From Psychromonas aquimarina ATCC BAA-1526 (GTDB lineage: Bacteria > Pseudomonadota > Gammaproteobacteria > Enterobacterales > Psychromonadaceae): a stretch of DNA of 64,000 nt. Shown piece by piece: positions 9,733 to 18,417 of this stretch (the stretch's first letter is position 1; each line of letters opens with the position of its first letter). Both the position numbers and the translations under genes were made by a program. The notes under the pieces are model-generated. The model worked only from the letters and a program-made list of their open reading frames with translations, had not been told where the DNA came from and did no database searches. Location: positions 1-64,000 of the forward strand of contig NZ_AUAM01000021.1 of NCBI RefSeq assembly GCF_000428725.1, read 5' to 3'.

Positions 9733-10941
9733 CTAGAAAAACTCAATTTCACCACTATCCATATTGGAAGAAGAAACAGGATTATTTACACTCTGTTGTT
9801 TTTTTGACTGTAAATCATGCACTATTTGTTCTATCTCCTCTGGAATGTAACGCCCTTCTGTATTTGCAAGCTGCTCCATAGACTCCGTCAGCTGCTTAAT
9901 GCTAGAAAGGGTAAACTGCAGGCTTTGAATACTGATGTCACCAAACTGCAGCCCGCGCATCGCATCATGCACCGCTTCGACTAACTGCCCCGCCAGCTGG
10001 TCAATATTGCGGGTCATCTGCAGATCATTGTCCGCTTTATGCGCCAGCTTCTCGATCGCGGCTTCCACTTCTTTTTTAGAATTCAATACGTAATCAACAT
10101 CCTGAGTTGCAACATTTTTCACATCTTTAGCAAGTTCAGAAATAAGACGGTTCATTGAAGAGAGCTGCTTTTGAATCTCCATGCTTACTTCAGATGAACT
10201 ATTTGATAATGAGCGCACCTCACCGGCAACAACAGCAAACCCTCGCCCGGCTTCCCCGGCTCTGGCCGCTTCAATAGCGGCATTTAATGCTAATAAATTT
10301 GTTTGTGATGCAATCCTTTCAATCCCCTGAAGCGCTTTCATCACTTGCGGCATTTGTTCGCTGATATGATTAACTTTATCAAGCAGAAACAGGGACTCAT
10401 CCCCCATTTTCGCAGCCGTCTCTACAAAATGATTCAAAGTATTAGAGGTTTCCTGTGCAAACTGGCGCATATCAACAACGTCATCATTATTGTGCTTTTC
10501 TGAACCTGCACTTAATATGCCGTGCAGATATGACTGCTGCTGCTCAAGCAGGATCTGGATTGCAGAAAAAGCACCGCTTAATGTCGTAACAGCTCCCTCC
10601 TGAGTGCCAAGCAGATCGGTTAAATCATGCTTCCAGATATGCATGCTGTCCAGACTTTCGTTAGCAACAGCACGGGTGCTTAATAGGATTTTTTTATCAA
10701 TTTCAGTTTCGTGACTATTGAGGTCCAGACATTCATCACCTGTATTACCTGTCTCAACGTTTTTGAAATAATCACAGAGGAAGGCCAAAAAAGTCAGCCC
10801 TAAAATAATGACGATTTCTGCAAATATAAACTGCAGTGCGGCTAAGCAGATAAGCAGCAGTGCAGAAAGTTTGAATATTTTAATCAACATAATATTTTTA
10901 AACATGATGTCTAATACCTGTACTTTTAAAGAACTGTTCAT
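9733..10941 (-). CDS. Short methyl-accepting chemotaxis-like protein, first gene of the che operon
   Basis: This 402-aa receptor has two adjacent hydrophobic segments at about residues 18-60, little or no periplasmic domain, and a cytoplasmic signalling region with the conserved tip [29 protein letters not shown]. No HAMP is visible. It ends GEIEFF, which only loosely resembles a CheR-tether tail. The location corresponds to the receptor preceding cheY in the Pseudomonas che2 cluster. No clear ribosome site precedes the ATG at 10941. A later ATG at 10905 (MFKNIML) has an AGG about 11 bases upstream and is an alternative start. Confidence 0.85.
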   Translation of the reverse strand: MNSSLKVQVLDIMFKNIMLIKIFKLSALLLICLAALQFIFAEIVIILGLTFLAFLCDYFKNVETGNTGDECLDLNSHETEIDKKILLSTRAVANESLDSMHIWKHDLTDLLGTQEGAVTTLSGAFSAIQILLEQQQSYLHGILSAGSEKHNNDDVVDMRQFAQETSNTLNHFVETAAKMGDESLFLLDKVNHISEQMPQVMKALQGIERIASQTNLLALNAAIEAARAGEAGRGFAVVAGEVRSLSNSSSEVSMEIQKQLSSMNRLISELAKDVKNVATQDVDYVLNSKKEVEAAIEKLAHKADNDLQMTRNIDQLAGQLVEAVHDAMRGLQFGDISIQSLQFTLSSIKQLTESMEQLANTEGRYIPEEIEQIVHDLQSKKQQSVNNPVSSSNMDSGEIEFF

Positions 10942-11000
10942 TAAAAGTAGTCATATTTAAATTTGTTTATCTGTTAATCTTTTATTGACGCTTTGCTTTT

Positions 11001-11014
11001 TTGATCTAGATCAC
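11001..11014. promoter_or_regulatory. FNR/CRP-like palindrome upstream of the che operon
   Basis: TTGATCTAGATCAC lies 60 bp upstream of the first che-operon gene. It matches the FNR consensus TTGAT-N4-ATCAA at 9 of 10 informative positions. The same bases fit the CRP core, whose ideal centre is also TCTAGA, at about 8 of 10 positions. The sequence does not show which regulator binds. Either would link this chemosensory operon to oxygen or carbon status. Confidence 0.45.
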
Positions 11015-11130
11015 TTTTGCTTAGTTTTTATTAAACTGAAGGATATGTAAAACAGGTTTATTTTAAGAAAGAAAAGAGCAGCCGCGTGGTTTAACGGCAG
11101 GCAGGTACTAACAAAAATAGATAATGAAAC

Positions 11131-11481
11131 TTACTCCAAGTCTATTGCCCGGATGGCTTGTTTTAAAAAATCGGACCTAAGCTGAAATTCGGCACTGGAT
11201 TTTTTACTGCGGCTTGCATGCAGCTGGCTTTCAACCCCTACTAACTCTTGAAATAACCAGCCGCGGATCATCACATAATAACGCGAGTCCGTTCCGTAGG
11301 AGATAATGGTCTGTAACGACTGTGCATGCTCAGGATCTGTTAAAGCAGTCTGGATTTCCTGCACCATAATACCGATTTCATAGGCTTGTTCATCACCAGC
11401 AGCTGGTGCTGAAGGCTGTTGTGCACAGGCGGAATTCAAGAGTATAAATAATACTGCGCTCAGCAAAGGTTTATTGATCAT
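11131..11481 (-). CDS. Small exported protein of unknown function
   Basis: This 116-aa protein has a signal peptide (LLSAVLFILLNSACAQQ). Cleavage could follow ACA by signal peptidase I. The cysteine might be lipidated, but the residue at -3 is Asn, so it is not a good lipobox. A Pro/Ala spacer leads to an all-helical, charged mature domain (IGIMVQEIQTALTDPEHAQSL...FLKQAIRAIDLE). I do not recognise the family. It stands alone between the che operon promoter and the divergent methyltransferase gene. Confidence 0.6.
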   Translation of the reverse strand: MINKPLLSAVLFILLNSACAQQPSAPAAGDEQAYEIGIMVQEIQTALTDPEHAQSLQTIISYGTDSRYYVMIRGWLFQELVGVESQLHASRSKKSSAEFQLRSDFLKQAIRAIDLE

Positions 11482-11664
11482 AAGCAGTTCTCATTAATTT
11501 CATTACACAGTAGACAAGCATTATATATCCGTTATCACGCAAAATATATTTATCAAAAGTACAGCGGGTTGTTAAATCCTAGCTTTATTATTTAAAATTC
11601 ACACCTATATACTCTGCAAAATGGTAAATTACGCCTGTAAATTTATCTTATAGAGCTTAATATC

Positions 11665-12453
11665 ATGATTATCAAAAAAGAGTGGCGAATTCTCACTGTC
11701 GGTGATGGAGACTTATCATTTTCCTGCTCGTTACTTAAACACCACCAGCCAGCCTCTTTAACTGCAACTGTCTATGATTCTTTAGAAACAATGCAGGGGA
11801 AATACGGTGATGACTTTTATCAGGAGCTTAAAGCCCGGAATAACCCGGTACTGTTTGAATTTGATGTCACCAATCCAGATTCCTGGGGCTCTTTAAAACC
11901 ACACAGCTTTGATTTAATAATCTTTCAGTTTCCGTTATTACCCGCTTTTCGTTCTTTTGAGGAATACCAAAACCGCGGTGAAGATGTCAATATCAATACC
12001 CTGAACCGCCGTTTATTACGCCGTTTTCTAATTAACTCCTGCAGTCATTTTTTAGATCCACAGGGGCAGCAGTTATGTTTCATCACCTCTAAAGATGTAA
12101 AACCATATCGTGAATGGAATATTGAAAATGATCTGCATCTATACACAAATATCCATTATTTAGGCTCCACAGCCTTTGATATTAATATGTTTCCCGGATA
12201 CAAAATTCGTAATGTAGACCGTGATAAACATGTAAAAGATACTAAGGGCATAACCTATGTCTGGAGTAAAAACAAAAACAACGACCTGGCAGAAGAGCTG
12301 CAGCAGGCTCTATATCAGGGGGATAACTGCTGCACAGCCTGCCGGGCCGGGCCTTTTTCAACGCAGTCCGATCGTGTCGAACATAACCTGTCAAAAAAGC
12401 ATTTAAATATGATGGAATTTAAAAGGCTGTGGTTAACCGACCTAAAAAAATGA
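11665..12453 (+). CDS. BMT5-like (DUF2431) methyltransferase with C-terminal U1/matrin-type zinc finger
   Basis: This 262-aa protein has a Rossmann-like N-terminal domain. ILTVGDGDLSFSCSL at residues 9-23 and FDLIIFQFP at 82-90 are the signature motifs of the BMT5-like/DUF2431 family, best known from the eukaryotic 25S rRNA uridine-N3 methyltransferase. The C-terminus has Cys223-x2-Cys226-x13-His240-x5-His246 within a HNLSKKH context, the pattern of U1/matrin-type RNA-binding zinc fingers. RNA methylation is the natural inference, but target and activity are unknown. The gene stands alone and faces the DUF1244 gene across a GC-rich hairpin. Confidence 0.75.
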   Translation: MIIKKEWRILTVGDGDLSFSCSLLKHHQPASLTATVYDSLETMQGKYGDDFYQELKARNNPVLFEFDVTNPDSWGSLKPHSFDLIIFQFPLLPAFRSFEEYQNRGEDVNINTLNRRLLRRFLINSCSHFLDPQGQQLCFITSKDVKPYREWNIENDLHLYTNIHYLGSTAFDINMFPGYKIRNVDRDKHVKDTKGITYVWSKNKNNDLAEELQQALYQGDNCCTACRAGPFSTQSDRVEHNLSKKHLNMMEFKRLWLTDLKK

Positions 12454-12467
12454 AAAGGTAAATAGAA

Positions 12468-12487
12468 TGAGGGGCAGCTTCCCCTCA
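12468..12487. terminator. Hairpin between convergent genes
   Basis: TGAGGGG at 12468-12474 pairs with CCCCTCA at 12481-12487 over a 6-base loop. It lies between the ends of two convergent genes, but no T-run follows in either direction. It is probably a weak or Rho-assisted end. Confidence 0.4.
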
Positions 12488-12527
12488 CTGATATCTAACG
12501 CTTATCTTCAAGCTTTCATTTAAGCTG

Positions 12528-12827
12528 CTATTTGTTTTTCGCCTGAACAGCTTCAAAAACAGCCGTCTGCTCTGCTGTGGCGGGTAACTGGTGATTATCC
12601 TTCCACTGACTGTAGGGCATACCGTAAACATGCTCTCGCGCCTGGTTATCATTCATATCAATGTCTAACTCTTGTGCTTCTGCTGTCATCCATTTTGATA
12701 AACAGTTACGGCAAAAACCGGCTAAATTCATCAGTTCAATATTCTGTACATCTTTACGACTGTTCAGATGTTTTAACAAACGGCGAAATGCAGCGGCTTC
12801 GAGTTGTATTTTCTGTTCATTAGTCAT
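12528..12827 (-). CDS. DUF1244 family protein
   Basis: This 99-aa cytoplasmic protein matches the conserved core of DUF1244: RLLKHLNSRKDVQNIELMNLAGFCRNCLSKW followed by AREHVYGMPYSQWK. The paired Cys in GFCRNC is a family hallmark and could bind metal. No function has been assigned that I know of. A Fur-box-like sequence lies about 25 bp upstream of the start, which would suggest iron control. The gene is divergent from cheV. Confidence 0.88.
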   Translation of the reverse strand: MTNEQKIQLEAAAFRRLLKHLNSRKDVQNIELMNLAGFCRNCLSKWMTAEAQELDIDMNDNQAREHVYGMPYSQWKDNHQLPATAEQTAVFEAVQAKNK

Positions 12828-12851
12828 ACTTTTCTCACTTATTGTTTAATC

Positions 12852-12870
12852 GATAATGAGAATAATAACG
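12852..12870. promoter_or_regulatory. Fur-box-like sequence upstream of DUF1244 gene
   Basis: GATAATGAGAATAATAACG matches the 19-bp Fur consensus at 14 positions by eye, with the left half nearly perfect. It lies between the DUF1244 gene and cheV, much closer to the former (ATG at 12827). AT-rich DNA gives such matches by chance, so this is only a candidate. Confidence 0.35.
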
Positions 12871-13077
12871 ATTTAGTTGTTGTTATATCAAGGCTGTTTG
12901 TTAACATTTTTACACGACCTTACATCAGATAATTCAACAACCTGTTAACCAGGCATTATCATTTACTTAAACCCTGCAGATAATTACAAAACAACTAACT
13001 AGCGCACTGTTATTTAAAGCTTATATCCTATAATTTGAAGGTAAAAATAGATATTTTTGTTTGAATAGGACTCCAGC

Positions 13078-13965
13078 ATGCAATCAACTTCCAGCCAATC
13101 TCAGGGACTGTTACTTTTTAAGCTCACAAAAGTACAAAGTTTCGCACTTGGCACATTAAAAATACAAGAGATAGTTCCCTATCAGCCGCTTACACAACTT
13201 CCTAACGCGGAGCCTAATGTTATTGGTGCAACCAGTATCCGTGGACAGACCCTGTCAGTTATTGATATGGCGGGTGCGGTTGGCTATCCTCCGATAAGTG
13301 AAGAAGAAAGAAAAGACTGCGTCATTATTCTTACTGACTGCAGCCGCCAGCATGTTGGTTTTTTAGTGCGGAAAATAGAACGAATTATCGAATGTAACTG
13401 GAAAAATATTGAACCGCCTCCAAGCAGCTTAGGGCATAAAACCTATATTACCGGTATAACCCGCTTTGAAGATAAACTCATTCAACTACTGGATGTTGAA
13501 TTATTACTGTCTGAGATTTTTCCCAGTGAGGATGAAGGCAGCGTTGAAATTACAGGTGTGCAGAAAGGACTGCTGCAGAACCTGCATATCCTGTTAGTTG
13601 ATGACTCAGCAGTTGCACGCCGTCAGCTTGAAAATGCGCTCACTAATATCGATGTACCTTTTAAGGTCTGCAAAAACGGTGCAGATGCGCTGTCCGTTAT
13701 GAAAGAGCTGGCTGCCAAAGACAATCCGATAGACATTCTTGTCAGTGATATTGAGATGCCGGGCTTAGACGGTTATGAACTTACTTTTGAAGTACGCAGC
13801 GTTCCTGAAATTGCCGATGCTTATATTATCCTGCATACCTCTCTTTCAAGTGAGATGAGCGTAGACCGGGCTAATCAGGTAGGAGCAGATGATGCGTTAA
13901 CCAAGTTTGAAGCTCAGGAACTGGTTAATGCCATGCTTAAAGGCGCTAAAAAACACGAACAATAA
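13078..13965 (+). CDS. cheV: CheV, CheW-receiver chemotaxis coupling protein
   Basis: This 295-aa protein has an N-terminal CheW-like domain (LLLFKLTKVQSFALGTLKIQEIVPYQ, NVIGATSIRGQTLSVIDMA) and a C-terminal receiver (ILLVDDSAVARRQLENAL, VSDIEMPGLDGYELT, and a C-terminal segment with ALTKFEAQELV). CheV docks receptors to CheA, and phosphorylation of its receiver tunes the coupling. It is transcribed alone, 4 kb from the che operon, so it may serve that system or a flagellar chemotaxis system encoded elsewhere. Confidence 0.94.
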   Translation: MQSTSSQSQGLLLFKLTKVQSFALGTLKIQEIVPYQPLTQLPNAEPNVIGATSIRGQTLSVIDMAGAVGYPPISEEERKDCVIILTDCSRQHVGFLVRKIERIIECNWKNIEPPPSSLGHKTYITGITRFEDKLIQLLDVELLLSEIFPSEDEGSVEITGVQKGLLQNLHILLVDDSAVARRQLENALTNIDVPFKVCKNGADALSVMKELAAKDNPIDILVSDIEMPGLDGYELTFEVRSVPEIADAYIILHTSLSSEMSVDRANQVGADDALTKFEAQELVNAMLKGAKKHEQ

Positions 13966-14027
13966 TAATATGCGCCGCCGCACTAAGAATAATCAGCATA
14001 GATCTGTGATTTTACTGCTTCTAAAAA

Positions 14028-14126
14028 ATGAGTTTTCAAATCGCAGATAAATTTAAGACACTCATAAAAGAACAATACTTACCGGCATCAGCCGTTAACG
14101 ATACTTTACAAGAATTACTTATTTAG
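14028..14126 (+). CDS. Possible 32-aa small ORF upstream of the GST gene
   Basis: ATG to TAG encodes 32 residues, starting MSFQIADKFK and ending LQELLI, with an ordinary amphipathic composition. It ends nine bases before the GST start, with the GGA of the GST ribosome site directly after its stop. No good ribosome site precedes it and an in-frame stop lies one codon upstream of the ATG. It could be a real mini-gene, a leader peptide or chance. Confidence 0.25.
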   Translation: MSFQIADKFKTLIKEQYLPASAVNDTLQELLI

Positions 14127-14135
14127 GATCAGCTT

Positions 14136-14768
14136 ATGCGTCACACCCTTTATTCATTCCGCCGTTGTCCATACGCAATGCGCGCCCGTTTAGCCCTTGC
14201 TGTCAGCCTGCAGTCAGTTAATTTACGCGAGATAGTTCTGCAGCAGAAACCAGCGGAAATGCTGGCTGTCTCAACACAGGGAACCGTACCGGTTTTACAG
14301 CTGACAGACGGGACAGTGCTTGATGAAAGCTTAGATATCATGGTCTGGGCATTAGAAAAATCAGATCCTGACGGCTGGTTAACAAGCGATTTACCTGAAA
14401 TGTTAACTTTGATTGATGAAAATGACTTTGAATTTAAGCAGTGGTTAGATAAATATAAATATGCAGAACGCTTCTCTGAATATCCAGTCAGTTATTACCG
14501 CCAGCAGGCAGAAGATTTTATCTTCAGACTGGAAAATCGTCTGCTTAATAAACCCTACCTGTTCGGACAAAAGATCAGTCTGGCTGATATGGCTATATTT
14601 CCCTTTATTCGCCAGTTTGCCGGCGTAGACAAAAGCAGCTTTGAGCAAAGCCCCTACCCGAATCTCAAAATCTGGTTAGACAGCCTTATCCACTCTTCAC
14701 TGTTTGAACAGGCCATGGAAAAGTATCCACTCTGGCTGGAATCCGGAGAGCAGTTCTCTTTTCCATAA
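14136..14768 (+). CDS. Glutathione S-transferase family protein
   Basis: This 210-aa protein has the two-domain GST layout. The N-terminal thioredoxin fold carries a cysteine active-site motif CPYAMRARLAL (residues about 11-21), the cis-proline TVPVLQL and the glutathione-contacting DES (LDESLDIMVW). A helical C-terminal domain has the usual ISLADMAIFPF N-capping motif. The CPYA motif is more like omega-class or glutaredoxin-2-type proteins than Ser/Tyr GSTs, so thiol transfer or reduction is likelier than conjugation. The ribosome site is a short GGA at 14126-14128. Confidence 0.85.
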   Translation: MRHTLYSFRRCPYAMRARLALAVSLQSVNLREIVLQQKPAEMLAVSTQGTVPVLQLTDGTVLDESLDIMVWALEKSDPDGWLTSDLPEMLTLIDENDFEFKQWLDKYKYAERFSEYPVSYYRQQAEDFIFRLENRLLNKPYLFGQKISLADMAIFPFIRQFAGVDKSSFEQSPYPNLKIWLDSLIHSSLFEQAMEKYPLWLESGEQFSFP

Positions 14769-14973
14769 ACACTACAGAGATCTTAAACCCTTCCGTTTTT
14801 ATCCGTAAGGTCTTTAAAAATAAGACACTTATGGATAAAACATCAAAATATTTGAACATACTATTCATTTTATCTCTGTTTGATTCTTTTTCTTTTTGTA
14901 TACAATGAACCTATATTAACCAACAAAGTCGCAGCAAGACATTAACAATGTTCGATATATACAGGGGTTACAG

Positions 14974-15501
14974 ATGTCTACAGCAGTCACACAATATAAT
15001 CGTTTAGCAAAACTCTTACACTGGGGATCCGCAATACTGGTAATCGGTTTGTTTGCACTAGGTTTATGGATGGTAGACCTGACTTATTACAGTGAATGGT
15101 ATAAACCGGCTCCACACTGGCATAAATCGTTAGGCCTGTGCTTATTTGCCTTAACCCTGTTTCGGGTTATCTGGAAATTTATTACCGCCTCACCTGCAAT
15201 TGAAGGTGCAGAGTGGGAAATTCAAGGGGCTAAAATAGCACACACAGGTCTTTATTTATTACTCTTTGCCGTTTTCATCAGCGGCTATATGATTTCAACC
15301 GCAGATGGAAGAAGCATAGAGGTTTTTAACTGGTTTTCTGTCCCGGGTTTCGGCTCATTTTTTGAAAATCAGGCGGATATTGCCGGTGAGCTGCATTTTT
15401 ACCTTGCCTGTACCGTTATTGGTTTAGCAGTGCTGCACGCACTGGCAGCCTTAAAACATCACTTTATCAACAAAGACAATACTCTTAGCAAAATGCTTTG
15501 A
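14974..15501 (+). CDS. Cytochrome b561 (YceJ-like)
   Basis: This 175-aa protein has four transmembrane helices and the expected heme-ligand histidines in KLLHWGS (His16), PHWHKSLGL, AHTGLYLLL and ELHFYLACTVIGLAVLHALAAL. Bacterial b561 proteins pass electrons across the inner membrane, probably from quinol to periplasmic acceptors. It is 22 bp upstream of a YceI gene, the same pair as yceJ-yceI in E. coli. Confidence 0.9.
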   Translation: MSTAVTQYNRLAKLLHWGSAILVIGLFALGLWMVDLTYYSEWYKPAPHWHKSLGLCLFALTLFRVIWKFITASPAIEGAEWEIQGAKIAHTGLYLLLFAVFISGYMISTADGRSIEVFNWFSVPGFGSFFENQADIAGELHFYLACTVIGLAVLHALAALKHHFINKDNTLSKML

Positions 15502-15523
15502 AATAAATAATAGGGAATCAATA

Positions 15524-16093
15524 ATGAAAAAATTACTTTTAGCAGGCGTTTTAACCACCGTATTAAGCGCACCGGCTTTAGTCAATGCGGCCGATTATAA
15601 TATTGATACTAAAGGTGCACATGCTTCAATCAATTTTAAAGTCAGTCATCTGGGTTACAGTTTTATTCAAGGCCGTTTTAATAAATTTGACGGACAGTTC
15701 AGCTTTGATGCGAACAATGTGGAAGCATCAAAAGTAACAGTAAATGTTGATACACAAAGCCTTGATTCAAACCATGCTGAACGCGATAAGCATATCCGCA
15801 GTGATGATTTCATTAATGCCGGCAAGTTTCCAACAGCAAAGTTTGTCAGCAGCAAAGTAACTAAAAAAGCGGACGGCGGTCTGGCAATTGAAGGCAGCTT
15901 AACTCTACACGGCCAGACTAAAGTTATTACCATCGATGCGGACTTTATCGGAGAAGGTAAAGATCCGTGGGGCGGTTACCGTGCCGGTTTTCAGGGTACA
16001 ACTCGTTTACAATTAGCTGACTTCGGTATCCAGGTTATGGGCGCTTCAAGTTATGTTGATATGGATTTACATATTGAAGGTGTACGTAAATAA
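15524..16093 (+). CDS. YceI family periplasmic protein
   Basis: This 189-aa protein has a clear signal peptide, cleaved after about Ala22 (LVNA-ADYNID). The mature part is a YceI lipocalin-like barrel: THG-type start (NIDTKGAHASINFKVSHLGYS), GRFNKFDGQF, LDSNHAERDKHIRSDDFINAGKFP and a terminal ASSYVDMDLHIEGVRK. Family members bind isoprenoid chains such as quinones. The cytochrome b561 partner fits a shared redox or quinone role. A strong hairpin follows the stop. Confidence 0.92.
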   Translation: MKKLLLAGVLTTVLSAPALVNAADYNIDTKGAHASINFKVSHLGYSFIQGRFNKFDGQFSFDANNVEASKVTVNVDTQSLDSNHAERDKHIRSDDFINAGKFPTAKFVSSKVTKKADGGLAIEGSLTLHGQTKVITIDADFIGEGKDPWGGYRAGFQGTTRLQLADFGIQVMGASSYVDMDLHIEGVRK

Positions 16094-16107
16094 CAACAGA
16101 TACCACT

Positions 16108-16153
16108 ATAAAGTAAAACCCGGAAACAGCCCTGTTTTCGGTTTTTACTTTAT
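16108..16153 (+). terminator. Terminator after the b561-yceI operon
   Basis: A long stem starts ATAAAGTAAAACC at 16108 and closes with GGTTTTTACTTTAT ending at 16153, including the inner pair AAACAG/CTGTTT over a 2-base loop. The 3' arm is T-rich. It lies 15 bases after the yceI stop. Confidence 0.75.
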
Positions 16154-16353
16154 ACAGTTCAATCAGATAAAAGAATGGATCTTTCCATCATTTCACCTGC
16201 ACGCACAACTTCACTTTAAAATACGACATTTTCAAAACACCCCTTAATTTTTGATATCAAACATATATTTATTCCCTTTTTTTTGACTATTCCCTTAATC
16301 ATTCCCATATTTAACTATGCTTATCTGGTGTGCTTTTCTGAAAGGAATAAACA

Positions 16354-18366
16354 ATGGAAATTTTTAATGTTTTAAAATGGCTGAATCATTTTTCGGTAAA
16401 GCAGAAAATAATTATATTAATCGCATTTATTCTTGGTGCGCTCAGCTTTATGTCTATCTATACCATCATCACATTAGATAACCAGAAAAAAGACGGTACG
16501 GTTATTAATATTGCCGGCCGGCAGCGCATGCTTTCCCAAAAATACAGCAAAGAATTTTTATTAGCTCTGCATTATGCACAGAAAACTGGTGAACAGATTG
16601 ACACCAGCCAGATGCGCCAGACTAAGAAATTATTTGACGCTTCGCTGCAGGCGCTCAGTAAAGGAGGAACAACTTACCTTGATCTGAGTATGCGTAAAAG
16701 TATTCAACTGCCTAAAGAAGAAGATACCCGGATACTTAATCAGTTAAAGGAAGTGCAGAAATACTGGCGGCAGCTGCAGTCATCAATAGAAGCAGTAAAC
16801 CCGCAGGAGTGCCGTAAAGAACAGCTTATGAATATCAATACACTAAGTAATAAAGTACTCGCCAGTATGAATAAAAGTGTTGTGATGTTTGCAGATAACT
16901 CCGAGCAGAAAGTACAGAGGATGCTGACCTGTCAGCAGGGAAGCTGGATAATAACCGTCCTTTTATCAATATTATTAGGCTGGCTTATTTCCCGTAATAT
17001 TACCCAGCCCCTAAAACATGTTGTAGAAGCGACCAGAAGAGTGGGTCAGGGAGATCTCAAATCCTATCGTTATAATAATGAGAATAAAGATGAACTGGGC
17101 TTATTAGTTGCACAGGTTGATAAAATGCGTTCAGTACTCAGCGATGTTATCCATACCGTGCAGCAGAACAGTAAGCAGATGACTCATTCATCCTCACAGG
17201 TAGCCACGATCTCTAATGAAATATCCACAGTTAACGAACAGCAGAAAGACGGTTCAGCAAGGGTGATTAGTGCAACTGATTCGCTGCGGGATATCGCCGG
17301 CTCTGTCAGTGACCACATAAGCGAAGCCACAAAAACTGCAGAAGAAACACAAGCAACAGCAATACAGTGTATGACTGTCGTACAGGAGAGTATCGAAGAG
17401 CTCGAAGGCGCGGTTAAAAGTGTTGATATTACTGCCACTCAGATGGCCTCAGTAAAAAATGCAACTAATCAGATTCATGACATCATTGAAGTAATTGAAA
17501 ATATTGCAGCTCAGACAAATCTATTAGCACTGAATGCGGCAATTGAAGCTGCCCGTGCAGGCGATCACGGCAGAGGGTTTGCTGTGGTAGCTGATGAAGT
17601 ACGTACGCTGGCCTCGCGCACCGCTGACTCCACCACACAAATAACGAATTTAATCAGTGAGTTAACCGCTTCAGTTGACAGTTCGGTGAACTCAATGAGT
17701 AATGTAACCGGCCAGGTTAATCAGTCGCAGCAGAAATCCCAGCAGACATTAAGTGCATTTGACTCCATGCAGGACGGTATATTACGCAACAATGTCAACT
17801 CAACTGAAATTGCAGCTTTAAACCATCAGCAGAGTGATCATTTAGAGTCCCTGCAGAGCGAGTTAGCTCGCCTGTTTGAGATACTTGAACACAGCTCAGA
17901 AAAAGCAAACTCCACATCACTTGTTGCCAGTGAGCTGCATAATGTGGCTGAACAGTTAGATACACTGCTGCACCGTTTTGAAACAGATTCCGTGACTGCA
18001 GATGCACGCAAAGGTAATGAACAGCGTCATTTCCCGCGCATTCATAACCAGATTAAGGTTTTTGCAGAGCAGGAAGGACAGCAGGTTGAGGCTATAACAC
18101 AGGATTTCAGTCTTTCAGGTTTACACTTGAAATGTATGGAAGAATTAAATTTCAATACTCGCCGGGAAGTGAATTTTACCATTCATTTACCAGCCCCAAA
18201 TGCACAGCCTTTTGTTCTTAAAGGGAATATTGTTCACTCTGATAATATTGACAAGGCTTTTTATTACGGGGTTAAATTCAATACTCTAAATGATGATGAG
18301 AAAAAAAGATTACAAACAGCATTTGATTTTTTTGAAAAATCATCAGAGTTTAAAATAGCTTATTAG
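16354..18366 (+). CDS. Methyl-accepting chemotaxis protein with PilJ-type sensor and C-terminal PilZ domain
   Basis: This is a 670-aa receptor. TM1 at about 17-40 is followed by a periplasmic PilJ/NarX-like domain with the hallmark [20 protein letters not shown]2 lies at about 198-213, then HAMP and a full MCP signalling domain ([36 protein letters not shown]). A PilZ domain occupies about 555-665 with both c-di-GMP motifs intact: Arg558-x3-Arg562 (RHFPR) and Asp584-x-Ser-x-x-Gly589 (DFSLSG). The fusion should let c-di-GMP modulate the receptor, as reported for Azospirillum Tlp1. No CheR-tether tail is present. The gene is monocistronic and ends in a strong terminator. Confidence 0.93.
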   Translation: MEIFNVLKWLNHFSVKQKIIILIAFILGALSFMSIYTIITLDNQKKDGTVINIAGRQRMLSQKYSKEFLLALHYAQKTGEQIDTSQMRQTKKLFDASLQALSKGGTTYLDLSMRKSIQLPKEEDTRILNQLKEVQKYWRQLQSSIEAVNPQECRKEQLMNINTLSNKVLASMNKSVVMFADNSEQKVQRMLTCQQGSWIITVLLSILLGWLISRNITQPLKHVVEATRRVGQGDLKSYRYNNENKDELGLLVAQVDKMRSVLSDVIHTVQQNSKQMTHSSSQVATISNEISTVNEQQKDGSARVISATDSLRDIAGSVSDHISEATKTAEETQATAIQCMTVVQESIEELEGAVKSVDITATQMASVKNATNQIHDIIEVIENIAAQTNLLALNAAIEAARAGDHGRGFAVVADEVRTLASRTADSTTQITNLISELTASVDSSVNSMSNVTGQVNQSQQKSQQTLSAFDSMQDGILRNNVNSTEIAALNHQQSDHLESLQSELARLFEILEHSSEKANSTSLVASELHNVAEQLDTLLHRFETDSVTADARKGNEQRHFPRIHNQIKVFAEQEGQQVEAITQDFSLSGLHLKCMEELNFNTRREVNFTIHLPAPNAQPFVLKGNIVHSDNIDKAFYYGVKFNTLNDDEKKRLQTAFDFFEKSSEFKIAY

Positions 18367-18373
18367 AGCATAT

Positions 18374-18406
18374 AGACCCTCTGTAGTTTTATACGAGGGT
18401 CTTTTT
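18374..18406 (+). terminator. Intrinsic terminator after the MCP-PilZ gene
   Basis: AGACCCTC at 18374-18381 pairs with GAGGGTCT at 18395-18402, followed by TTTT. It is a classic rho-independent terminator just after the stop codon. Confidence 0.85.
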
Positions 18407-18417
18407 ACCGGGAAAAA

